A model generated the notes under the pieces. It was not told the DNA's origin. It ran no database searches and saw only the letters and a list, made by a program, of their open reading frames with translations. The position numbers and the translations under genes are program-made. Source: Lachnospiraceae bacterium MC2017 (GTDB lineage Bacteria > Bacillota > Clostridia > Lachnospirales > Lachnospiraceae). Taken from it: DNA of 45,648 bases. The stretch lies in contig KL370807.1 in NCBI GenBank assembly GCA_000701625.1, positions 1 through 45,648 of the forward strand. Direction: 5' to 3'. This document shows, in pieces, positions 1-7,186 of this stretch; the stretch's first letter is position 1; the number at the start of each line of letters is the position of its first letter.

Positions 1-2
1 CT

Positions 3-329
3 GTAGAGATCCCTGATCCTGGCTGCTACTCTGATGAAGATATCGAAAAGGTACGAGAAATGTTCAAGCCAAAGATTTCGTTAAAGTCAGCGATTAAGAT
101 TCTCAATGCTGCAGAAGGAAAGATCGAGAATGCAGAAAAAGCCAATGCTTATATCAAATCTATGAAACATGTAAGGAATGGCGTTAGTTACATGATCGAT
201 TGCCTAACTAAGAAATATTATGAAGATGCTGATAGCAAGATCAAAGAATCTAAAAAACAAAGCTCCAGTAACTTCGAAGAACGGGATTATGATTTTGATG
301 AGCTTGAAAAGAGATTTTCAAAAAATTAG
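3..329 (+). CDS. Partial hypothetical protein (C-terminal part)
   Basis: The reading frame is open to the left edge of the window, so the true start lies outside; the first internal ATG is at 60. The visible part is about 108 residues, charged and mostly helical (rich in K, E, S), with no membrane segment or recognisable catalytic motif. It ends in a Lys/Glu/Asp-rich tail and is followed at once by an intrinsic terminator, so it is the last gene of a unit entering from the left. It could be the C-terminal tail of a plasmid replication or DNA-binding protein, but nothing in the visible residues proves this. Confidence 0.5.
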   Translation, partial: VEIPDPGCYSDEDIEKVREMFKPKISLKSAIKILNAAEGKIENAEKANAYIKSMKHVRNGVSYMIDCLTKKYYEDADSKIKESKKQSSSNFEERDYDFDELEKRFSKN

Positions 330-335
330 TTTAGA

Positions 336-366
336 GGTCCTGGCCTTGCGCCGGGATCTTTTTTTG
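336..366 (+). terminator. Intrinsic terminator
   Basis: The arms GGTCCTGGC and GCCGGGATC pair (with G-U pairs) around a short loop and are followed by eight T. It ends the partial gene on its left and separates it from the rep-parA promoter. Confidence 0.8.
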
Positions 367-405
367 TAGAAAAATCTGCAGCTCTGTATACATATACAAG
401 ATTCA

Positions 406-433
406 TTGACTCAGATATTTTTTCAGTTATAAT
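406..433 (+). promoter_or_regulatory. Sigma-A type promoter of the rep-parA-parB operon
   Basis: A -35 box TTGACT (406-411) and a perfect -10 box TATAAT (428-433) are separated by 16 bp. It lies about 80 bp upstream of the Rep-ParA start. A small dyad (GTATACATATAC) overlaps the region just before the -35 box and could be an operator. Confidence 0.7.
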
Positions 434-514
434 CAATTTTATAAGGGGTAAGTATTATTGGGAACAATCGTAAGATAATCTAGGATTAAGGTTCATTTTT
501 TTGAAAAGGCGGAT

Positions 515-2188
515 ATGGAGTTCATTAATTTAAAAAATAGTTCTTTACTTTTGAGATTAAAGAAAAATCCAAGTATAACAGAATTGAGATTACTGGCGAT
601 CGCCACTGCATTCGCATCGCATGATGAGTCGGGAAGCTTAAGCTCTTTTTTTACGGAAACCGAATATAGAAAGTTGCTAAATTCTGTATCACATGGACTA
701 TCAATAACTATCCGAAATGCTTTAGTAAGCTTGTCAGAGTTAACTTTCATATGTGGAGATGAAAATGATATAAAAACAGAATCCAAGGTATTTAGGAAAG
801 TAGAATATCTTAGAGGAAGTATAAGAGTTATTTTTACATCAGAATGCGAAGAATTGATCCAAGGGCTTTCAGCTGTGTATAGAAGGAATCTGAAAGATTT
901 TGTAAGAGTAAAAAAAACATATTCATTCCGTTTATATGAAGCCTGTCTACTTATGCTATGCGAATTAAGAGAAAGGCAGGTAAAAGAGGGTGAGGTAAAT
1001 TGGTTTGTTCCGTTGGCAGATATGGAACTTATTTTGAGGAATTTTGATTTTTCAAAAATTGATCAGAATATAGTTTTGAGATTTTTTGATGAATACCTAA
1101 AAGAGTATCCGGATTATTCAGAAATTGAAAGGATTGCTTCTTTGCATGGTTTACGAAGATATTCAAGAACACCAGCTTTTAAAGCAAACATTTTGATGCC
1201 ATCGGTTAAGGAAATCGAAGATCGTACACGGATCCTTATAAAAGCCAATAATGCAGATCGGGATTCAAATGGCAAGGTTACAAAGTTAAGAATGGATCTT
1301 AATGATAGGGATAGTTTGGCGATGGTCATGGAAAAAGAGATTAAAGAAAGGAATAATGAGAAAATGGGAAAGGTTATTGCATTTGTCAATCAAAAAGGGG
1401 GAGTTGGAAAAACGACTGCGGCAGTTTCTATCAGTGCCGGGTTATCTATGGCAGGAAAGAAGGTGCTGCTTATTGACTGGGATGCACAGGGATCGGCATC
1501 AGTTAGCCTGGGAATAGTTATGCCCGATGAAGAGCCTTATACGGTTGTCGATGCTATCCATCAGATAATAGATGAAGAATCAGTCGATTATGCAGCTTTG
1601 ATCAGACATCACGAAGAAGAGCTCTCTGAGACGGAAAAGATTTCATTTGATTTCGTTCCATGCAATATTACTCTTTCTGGTCTGGAAGTGAAGTTTAAGA
1701 CAGTGACTGACTATGTGGACATCAGAACACTTCTTAGGAAGTTTGTTGCTCCTCTTAAGGATAAATATGATTATATTCTGATCGACTGCCCTCCTACACT
1801 CGGAAGTATCGTAAACAACGGACTGGCTGCTGCGGATGAAGTTTTCGTTCCGGTCAAGCCTGACTATCTTTCATCACGAGGTCTTATTCAGCTTGTAGAG
1901 ACAATACAGAGAGCCAAAAGACATGACCTCAATCCGAATCTAAAGATTGGTGGAATCCTCTTCACTCTTGTTCAGGCAAATTCGAATTTTAATAAAAGTA
2001 CGATTGAAGGAGTTGAAGAGAACTTCGGAATGGAATTTCCTGTTTTCAAGACACATATCCCACATTCAGTACGTGCAGCAGAATCCACAGCTTATGGCAA
2101 TAGTATTTTTTGGTACGAACCCGATGGAAAGGTTGCAGAGGCGTATAAGGCATTGGTAAAGGAGATTTTAGAGAATGAGCAAGCGTAA
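515..2188 (+). CDS. Rep_3-like replication initiator fused to ParA partition ATPase
   Basis: One uninterrupted 557-residue frame. Residues 1 to about 280 look like a RepB/Rep_3 initiator with two winged-helix domains: the second carries the family-like stretch YSFRLYEACL and a downstream segment with VKEIEDRTRILIKA, matching the usual 'IKEINE-T' region of these proteins. From about residue 287 a complete ParA/Soj ATPase follows: deviant Walker A KGGVGKTT, DWDAQGSAS, Walker B region YILIDCPPTLGS and a C-terminal helix. A methionine at the junction (MGKVIAFVNQKGG) looks like the former start of a separate ParA. No strong Shine-Dalgarno precedes that ATG, so a fusion is favoured over two genes, although internal initiation cannot be excluded. 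AAGGCGG lies just before the start at 515. It would couple copy-number initiation and segregation in one polypeptide. Confidence 0.82.
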   Translation: MEFINLKNSSLLLRLKKNPSITELRLLAIATAFASHDESGSLSSFFTETEYRKLLNSVSHGLSITIRNALVSLSELTFICGDENDIKTESKVFRKVEYLRGSIRVIFTSECEELIQGLSAVYRRNLKDFVRVKKTYSFRLYEACLLMLCELRERQVKEGEVNWFVPLADMELILRNFDFSKIDQNIVLRFFDEYLKEYPDYSEIERIASLHGLRRYSRTPAFKANILMPSVKEIEDRTRILIKANNADRDSNGKVTKLRMDLNDRDSLAMVMEKEIKERNNEKMGKVIAFVNQKGGVGKTTAAVSISAGLSMAGKKVLLIDWDAQGSASVSLGIVMPDEEPYTVVDAIHQIIDEESVDYAALIRHHEEELSETEKISFDFVPCNITLSGLEVKFKTVTDYVDIRTLLRKFVAPLKDKYDYILIDCPPTLGSIVNNGLAAADEVFVPVKPDYLSSRGLIQLVETIQRAKRHDLNPNLKIGGILFTLVQANSNFNKSTIEGVEENFGMEFPVFKTHIPHSVRAAESTAYGNSIFWYEPDGKVAEAYKALVKEILENEQA

Positions 2189-3158
2189 AACCATACCGAG
2201 TGGAAGTGCAGCATTTGGACGTGCAGTTTCAAAATCGAGAGAATATCTTGAGCAGAGCATGCAGTACAATCCTTTAGCTGAGTCAGTTAGCAATGAAATG
2301 AAGAATGATGAAAAGACAGACGCAGTACAGGATGATAACTACGAAAAAATTGTTGATATTGATATTTCAAAATTACAATCATTTGCAGAGCATACTTTTA
2401 AAGTTGTTGATGATGATGATTTTAGGGAACTGAAAGAAAGTATTAAGTTAAATGGTCTTTCGAGCCCTATTATTGTCCGAAAGAAAGAAAATGGAAATTA
2501 TGAAATTATCAGTGGACATCGAAGAACAGAAGTATACAGGCAGTTATTAGACGAAGGTGATGATACCAAAAATTGTATAAAGGCTATTATAAGAGAATAT
2601 GATGACGATGAGGCAACAATCGTAATGGCAGAAACAAATCTTGTTGGTCGAAAAAACATGAGACTCTCTGAGAAGATATTATCCTATAATGCCTTAAATA
2701 ATGCTCTTAAGCATCAGGGAAAAGAAGGTTTATCGGCATACGAGCAGGTTTCCACAGGAGAGTCAAAAAGAAGTTACTTTAGACTGATAAAACTATCTTC
2801 TCTTCTTCCTAAGTTTTTGGATATGATCGATAGAAAAGAATTAGGTATTGTTTGCGCAGATCCGATTGCAAGATTATCAAAGGAAGAACAGGGAGTAATA
2901 CTTGATGCAGTTGAATCAAATGAAATTGTGATAACAACGGAACTATCAAAAAAGATTAAGGAATATAGTGATAACGGGAATACGATCACAAAGGAGGCTT
3001 TAAAAGCATTAGCAATATCAGAGCCAAAAATAAAAGAAAAGTTAACGTTTTCATTAAAAGAACTACATAATTATTTCCCGGATGATATGAGTTTTGATGA
3101 TATAAAAAAAGAGTTTACCATTTATCTTGAATCGATAAAGAATAAATATCAGAAATAA
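2175..3158 (+). CDS. parB: ParB/Spo0J-family partition protein
   Basis: 327 residues. The N-terminal ParB/Srx domain has the pattern VDIDISKLQ, then SSPIIVRKKENG, the box SGHRRTE (the GxRR-type CTP/phosphate box) and AETNLVGR. A helix-turn-helix follows (residues about 165-235) and a C-terminal domain. It starts inside the last codons of the ParA fusion (14-nt overlap) behind AAAGGAG, so translation is coupled. With the ParA part it forms a type I partition system; the centromere may be the palindromes at 3775-3871. An intrinsic terminator follows directly. Confidence 0.88.
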   Translation: MSKRKTIPSGSAAFGRAVSKSREYLEQSMQYNPLAESVSNEMKNDEKTDAVQDDNYEKIVDIDISKLQSFAEHTFKVVDDDDFRELKESIKLNGLSSPIIVRKKENGNYEIISGHRRTEVYRQLLDEGDDTKNCIKAIIREYDDDEATIVMAETNLVGRKNMRLSEKILSYNALNNALKHQGKEGLSAYEQVSTGESKRSYFRLIKLSSLLPKFLDMIDRKELGIVCADPIARLSKEEQGVILDAVESNEIVITTELSKKIKEYSDNGNTITKEALKALAISEPKIKEKLTFSLKELHNYFPDDMSFDDIKKEFTIYLESIKNKYQK

Positions 3159-3163
3159 TTTAA

Positions 3164-3205
3164 GGGCTGTTGCACGAATTGTAATTAGTGCGCAGCCCCA
3201 TTTTT
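3164..3205 (+). terminator. Intrinsic terminator after parB
   Basis: GGGCTG-TTGCAC pairs with GTGC-GCAGCCC across a 13-nt loop and is followed by five T. It ends the rep-parA-parB operon and faces the minus-strand genes beyond. Confidence 0.75.
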
Positions 3206-3236
3206 ATAACCATAACGGGCGAGAAAACCCACGGTT

Positions 3237-3692
3237 TCAAGTCTCTGCTTTGAAACCCTCTAATCCTTTAATAAATATTATTATTCCAAGAATAAAAAAT
3301 AATCCAAGCCAGAATATTGTGACACCATAACTTAAATCTGTGTAATGTGTTCTCCACACACCAGATTCAATGTTGTACCATAATTTTACACTTTGCCCAT
3401 TTCTATATAGTAATATACCGATTAAAGCACATTCACCTTTTTCGTGTACTACATGTTCTTTTCCCAGACTATCGGTAAATGTATACGCAGTATAATAATA
3501 GGTCTTCTGACTTCCATTCTTTACAACTTTGCCGCCTAATTCGCTGATCACGGCTGTAGTCTCAGTATTAGCTGTCTTTAAGGTGTTGACATAAGGTTTA
3601 CTGATAAAAAATCCAACAACCAGGTTTACTACTATAATTATGCTTGATACTATAACTACTTCATATTTACTGATCCGCGTGAATATATTCAT
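3237..3692 (-). CDS. Small membrane protein with two TM segments (DUF3592-like)
   Basis: 151 residues. A TM helix near residues 12-32 (VVIVSSIIIVVNLVVGFFI), a globular extracytoplasmic middle of about 80 residues with alternating hydrophobic strands (ESGVWRTHYT, QKTYYYTAYTF), and a second TM helix near 120-142. This topology and the 'Y-x-Y-x-F-x-D-x-x-G' strand resemble DUF3592 proteins, which have no known function. Its upstream region carries three operator-like palindromes (3775-3871). Start at 3692 follows GGAG closely. Confidence 0.6.
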   Translation of the reverse strand: MNIFTRISKYEVVIVSSIIIVVNLVVGFFISKPYVNTLKTANTETTAVISELGGKVVKNGSQKTYYYTAYTFTDSLGKEHVVHEKGECALIGILLYRNGQSVKLWYNIESGVWRTHYTDLSYGVTIFWLGLFFILGIIIFIKGLEGFKAET

Positions 3693-3774
3693 CTCCGGTT
3701 TCCCTCTCTAAATGTTGTTTCCAAACCAAAATGAGCAATCAGGCCTGTAAAAAAACTGTGTCGATTCCATTCCA

Positions 3775-3871
3775 ACTTAGTGCCATAATGGCACTAAGTG
3801 AAAAGTGCTAACTTAGTGCCACAATGGCACAAAGTAAAAAGAACTAACATAGTGCCATAATGGCACTATGT
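3775..3871. repeat. Three 25-bp palindromes at exact 36-bp spacing
   Basis: Copies start at 3775, 3811 and 3847. Each has 11-bp arms around a 3-bp centre (arms ACTTAGTGCCA / TGGCACTAAGT in copy 1, ACATAGTGCCA / TGGCACTATGT in copy 3; copy 2 has small mismatches). The constant core is AGTGCC-A-N-AA-TGGCAC. Exact 36-bp spacing suggests cooperative binding on one helical phase. They lie downstream of parAB and upstream of a minus-strand gene, so they could be parS-type centromere sites, initiator iterons or operators. Confidence 0.75.
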
Positions 3872-3895
3872 TAAGTTTTGAAAAGTCTAGCTTAG

Positions 3896-4114
3896 TTAGT
3901 TTCCACTTCCAATTCTGAGTAAATCTGTAAATCCTTCTATTGCCCCAGGTATTTCATCGAGAAAATGAAATATTGCCTTTAGTACAAGAAAGGTGTTGTA
4001 GGCAATATATAACCCGAGAAAAACAAGTCCAACATAAATTACAATCGAGATAATTAAAATAATTCTGTCTCTTACAGACCTGTTATCTTTGTTTTTATTA
4101 TTATCATTATCCAT
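3896..4114 (-). CDS. Small single-pass or two-pass membrane protein
   Basis: 72 residues. A polar Asn/Lys/Asp-rich N-terminus is followed by one long hydrophobic helix (about residues 17-42, IILIISIVIYVGLVFLGLYIA) and an amphipathic tail. No Shine-Dalgarno is obvious. The fourth copy of the AGTGCC palindrome sits 12 bp upstream of its start, so it probably shares regulation with the gene at 3237-3692. Function unknown. Confidence 0.45.
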   Translation of the reverse strand: MDNDNNKNKDNRSVRDRIILIISIVIYVGLVFLGLYIAYNTFLVLKAIFHFLDEIPGAIEGFTDLLRIGSGN

Positions 4115-4125
4115 TATTATCTTGA

Positions 4126-4150
4126 ACTTAGTGCAATAATGGCACTAAGT
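4126..4150. repeat. Fourth copy of the AGTGCC palindrome
   Basis: Arms ACTTAGTGCAA / TGGCACTAAGT with one mismatch to copy 1. It lies between the stop of the 130-residue minus gene and the start of the 72-residue membrane protein, at the position expected for an operator of the latter. Confidence 0.7.
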
Positions 4151-4542
4151 TAATTTGCGATTTGAGTATCGGTGAAGTAAGTGTCTGAGTTTGAAGAATC
4201 GGAAAGTTTTTGAACTTCATCGCGCCATTTGATAATAAGATCATATAGTTCATCGGTCTTAATTTCATAGCACAGGCCGGTAGGAAGTCCGTTGATGATG
4301 TTCTCGATTTTTGTGACGTTGGAGAAAAATTTAATCTGGCAAGAATGGCCAACAAAACCGATCTTTCCGGGAAGATTATTCTTCGCGTTGCGGATAGCAG
4401 TCAGATATTCATGTGGATAGAGCATAATATCTCTTGCGAGGAAATGAGAAAGCAGCTCTGTGTTTGGATGATTAAATCGTGGGTAATAGAAGATCCCGTT
4501 GCAAGTTTCGTTCTCTTCAATTTCAAAATCTAAGTTTGTCAA
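4150..4542 (-). CDS. Hypothetical protein
   Basis: 130 residues, soluble, not recognised. A TTG start at 4542 is chosen because GGAG lies six bases before it and no ATG fits. The middle has hydrophobic and aromatic clusters (GIFYYPRF, LARDIMLYPHEYL, GKIGFVGHSCQIKFF), suggesting a small folded domain. It lies just downstream of the winged-helix gene at 4569 on the same strand and is probably cotranscribed with it. Confidence 0.55.
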   Translation of the reverse strand: MTNLDFEIEENETCNGIFYYPRFNHPNTELLSHFLARDIMLYPHEYLTAIRNAKNNLPGKIGFVGHSCQIKFFSNVTKIENIINGLPTGLCYEIKTDELYDLIIKWRDEVQKLSDSSNSDTYFTDTQIAN

Positions 4543-4568
4543 AATATCTCCTTTAATTCAAATTAATA

Positions 4569-5759
4569 TTAATTGTTTCTAAATAGTAGTTTTTTGTACT
4601 TTTCAAATTCCAGTGAACGTATCTCGCAGAAGTCTCCTGCGACAGAAGCAAGGAAGTCCCTCTGAAAGTCAAAGCAGAAGATGGAAAATTTTTCTCGCAA
4701 TGACTCAGGAGACGATGATGCGTCAATGATAAATCTTTCAAGTTTCAGTAAGTCAGGAATCATGAATATCAATATATATGTTCCGCTCTGAGAACCATAT
4801 GCATCACAGGTATATTCTTTATCAGCAACATCAAAGACAATATTTTGGGGAAAAGTGTTTTTGATGATTGTTTTCCATTCCTTCATAGTCATGATCCGGA
4901 TCATATCTTTTCCGTTCTTATCAAATGGCAGAGCAAAAATATACCCGTCTCCATAGGCTTGACGTAAAGATTCAAATCCGTTTTTCACAGAAGTGCTTCC
5001 GGTAAAGAGGGAGCTCAGTTTCTCATAAGTATCAGTGAAAAGGATCATATTGTTTGAAAGCCTGGATGATATTCCCTTTTCGGAGAGAATATCTCGCAGA
5101 TATGCTTTCCACTTGTATTCGCCTGACCGTTTAGAGGGCAGACTGGGACCAAAGTTATATATGGAATAAATCCCCCCCGGAGAAGTCAAGACACCAGTAA
5201 CCCTTGAGGTTGTTATCTTCTTGGAAAACTTATTGCTGGTTCGGTTATATTCTTCTTCAATGGTTGGTTCATAATTTACGATGTTCTTGATCTCACGTGC
5301 TGTGTAATATCTCGGAGTATCCTTTTGAATATCAATTTCGGCAAGCGAAGTATTCGTAAGCGAAGTCATACCAAGACTGCCCATGAGGATTTTCATAGAG
5401 CAGTTGTTTATAACTCTCATAGAATCCCCACCGGCATTATACCGGGCATGCTTTAGATCAGCCTTTCCATGAGATTCGTATTCTTCGAATAAACTATCAT
5501 CGAGATTCTTAAACAGATTTCTTGATGACGAGTAGTTTGCAAAGCATACTAACCGGTACACTTTACGAGAGTTAACGACGGAGGGCTTTATCAATATCCC
5601 TTCATCTATCATTTTTTTTATAGCTTTCTTTACACTACGAGGGCTTTGTGTTTCCATTACCTCAATCGCATTGTAGGGGACAAAGCCACAGGAGAGAATG
5701 GTTTTAATGATGAGTCCACGGTAACGTTCTGTATAGTTTGGTTTATATTTCCCTTTCAC
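4569..5759 (-). CDS. Winged-helix DNA-binding protein, possibly replication-relaxation-like
   Basis: 396 residues. The N-terminal about 70 residues form a winged-helix (TILSCGFVPYNAIEVM, then SPRSVKKAIKKMIDEGILI, then a wing KVYRLV). The rest is an unrecognised domain with many strands and a hydrophobic segment near TYILIFMIPDLLKLERFII. This plan resembles the Firmicute plasmid/ICE 'Replic_Relax' proteins, but the match is by style only. GTG start at 5759 behind AAGGA; an in-frame ATG further up is blocked by a stop. Upstream is a gene-free stretch with a nested fold and iteron-like repeats, fitting a protein acting at an origin. Confidence 0.6.
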   Translation of the reverse strand: MKGKYKPNYTERYRGLIIKTILSCGFVPYNAIEVMETQSPRSVKKAIKKMIDEGILIKPSVVNSRKVYRLVCFANYSSSRNLFKNLDDSLFEEYESHGKADLKHARYNAGGDSMRVINNCSMKILMGSLGMTSLTNTSLAEIDIQKDTPRYYTAREIKNIVNYEPTIEEEYNRTSNKFSKKITTSRVTGVLTSPGGIYSIYNFGPSLPSKRSGEYKWKAYLRDILSEKGISSRLSNNMILFTDTYEKLSSLFTGSTSVKNGFESLRQAYGDGYIFALPFDKNGKDMIRIMTMKEWKTIIKNTFPQNIVFDVADKEYTCDAYGSQSGTYILIFMIPDLLKLERFIIDASSSPESLREKFSIFCFDFQRDFLASVAGDFCEIRSLEFEKYKKLLFRNN

Positions 5760-5833
5760 GTCATTTGATCCTTCGTGCTATTTTATTGTAATTTACGTCA
5801 GTTCAGGGAGCTGATCAATAGGTCACAGATAGT

Positions 5834-5902
5834 ACGGGGCGCAGATGGCTGAAATATCACTCTGAAAAGAGGGTTTCCAGCCTGCTTAATTTCCAACCCC
5901 GT
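5834..5902. other. Compact nested fold (candidate structured RNA or origin hairpin)
   Basis: Three nested stems are seen: ACGGGG (5834-5839) with CCCCGT (5897-5902); GCA plus GGCTGAAA with TTT-CAGCC plus TGC (5841-5885); and CTCT-GAAA-AGAG (5860-5871), a stem capped by a GNRA-type tetraloop when read on the plus strand. It lies in the leader region of the winged-helix gene on the opposite strand. It could be an RNA element, or DNA hairpins of an origin of replication or transfer. Confidence 0.45.
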
Positions 5903-5951
5903 GCGGTCATAGGCTGAGAGAAGACGAGTTTATCAGTTTTTTATGCATTCT

Positions 5952-6144
5952 TTTGGTGTTTATTTCTGATTTTGTTTTTGGCAGATCCAGACACCGTTTT
6001 CATACTGTATTAGAGATTTGAATTTGGTGTCTGTTTCTGTCGTTTTTGAAAAGAAATATAAAGGGGTTGTCTGCTCTTTAATATGAATCAGATTTGGTGT
6101 CTGCTTCTGCATCCAAGTACACTTGAAATTGGTGTCTGATCCTG
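5952..6144. repeat. Iteron-like repeats with core GGTGTCTG
   Basis: Copies of TTTGGTGTCTGnTTCTG start at 6023 and 6093, a variant ATTGGTGTCTGATCCTG at 6128, a weaker copy at 5952, and one inverted copy (CAGATCCAGACACC) at 5982. They occupy most of the 420-bp gap between two minus-strand genes, both with winged-helix-like N-termini. Such clusters are typical of initiator-binding iterons or repressor operators. Confidence 0.65.
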
Positions 6145-6181
6145 CTCTTTTCTCCGCTTTCGGATTAACTGGAAAGGGGAT

Positions 6182-6784
6182 TTATTTAGCCTTCAGAACC
6201 GTGAATGTTGGAACTTCTGTAGCTTCACCTTTTAGAAACATAAGTCTGTGAGCATGAGGAAAGCCAACTTCTTTGATGATGTCCATTACAATAGGTTCTC
6301 TGAATAAGAAACAGAACTGGATTCCATCAGCAACGTGTTCCTTTTCTTCAGGATACATCAGCTTAAGATCCGATAGAATAGTTGCAGCTTCCTTTTCGGT
6401 AAGGAAGATGAAAAGGTATAACTTGCCATCTCTATTCATAGAAATACGGATATCTCTTGTAGGCCGGTAGGCATACTGGATTGCCTCAGTATCCATGTGC
6501 TTTTTCTCGTCTATGCCCATATATATTGATTTTCTGAGCATTGCCCAGATACAGTCTATTGTTTCAGATTCATATTTTCCCTGTTCGATAGGTAAAATGA
6601 GATCGCCGGCGCTGTTCTTTTTGCAGATTCGATTCCTTTTCAGAAAGTTTAGTGCGCTGTCAGTACTTTGATTTGTGCCGCAGATAAATTGTGCCTGTTT
6701 ATAGGACATACATCCCAAGTTATTTGTAATATTACCGATAATCTTGGCTTTACCGGTAATTCCGTTCTCTAAAAGTTCTTCCAT
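6182..6784 (-). CDS. Hypothetical DNA-binding-like protein
   Basis: 200 residues, preceded by GGAGGAG. The N-terminal 70 residues look like a winged helix (GCMSYKQAQFICGT, STDSALNFLKRNRICKK). The C-terminal half has strands (LYLFIFLTEKEAATILSDL, GIQFCFLFREPIVMDII, HRLMFLKG). It shares this plan with the 396-residue protein across the iteron-like repeats, and the two may both bind there. No family assigned. Confidence 0.6.
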   Translation of the reverse strand: MEELLENGITGKAKIIGNITNNLGCMSYKQAQFICGTNQSTDSALNFLKRNRICKKNSAGDLILPIEQGKYESETIDCIWAMLRKSIYMGIDEKKHMDTEAIQYAYRPTRDIRISMNRDGKLYLFIFLTEKEAATILSDLKLMYPEEKEHVADGIQFCFLFREPIVMDIIKEVGFPHAHRLMFLKGEATEVPTFTVLKAK

Positions 6785-7186
6785 GGTATTTTTTCTCCTC
6801 CAAATTGTACAAATTTATATTTATTGTTTATAAAAACATATTTATTAAAACAGAATATAAGATAGTGCCGTCTAAAAGCGAAATAGTGCAAGCATTTTGT
6901 CTTAGCTATGACAAAGAACCGATAAATGTCCGAGAGTAATGTGTAATTGGGCATAAAATCGAAATAAATGACGGCTTACGGTAAAATAATATACTAAGTG
7001 TATTTTTGTATGTAGTTAACGAATAAAAGAGCTATTATTTTAATATTTGCAAAAGGTTAACTTGGATAAAGCGGACATTCTTAAAAAATTGTCCGGGTTA
7101 ATGCAAAGAGAGTATTCGTTCTAAAAGAATGTCGTATATTAGTAGCGAAATTGTCACAGATTTCCAAAAAGTACCATTATTTGAGA
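6785..7186. other. AT-rich gene-free stretch
   Basis: About 400 bp without a convincing gene. It contains several short dyads: CGGACA...TGTCCG near 7073-7096 and GACATTCTT / AAGAATGTC spanning about 7075-7132. It lies after the last gene of the type IV secretion operon and upstream of the 200-residue protein, so it may hold that gene's promoter. No clear T-run terminator was found. Confidence 0.4.
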
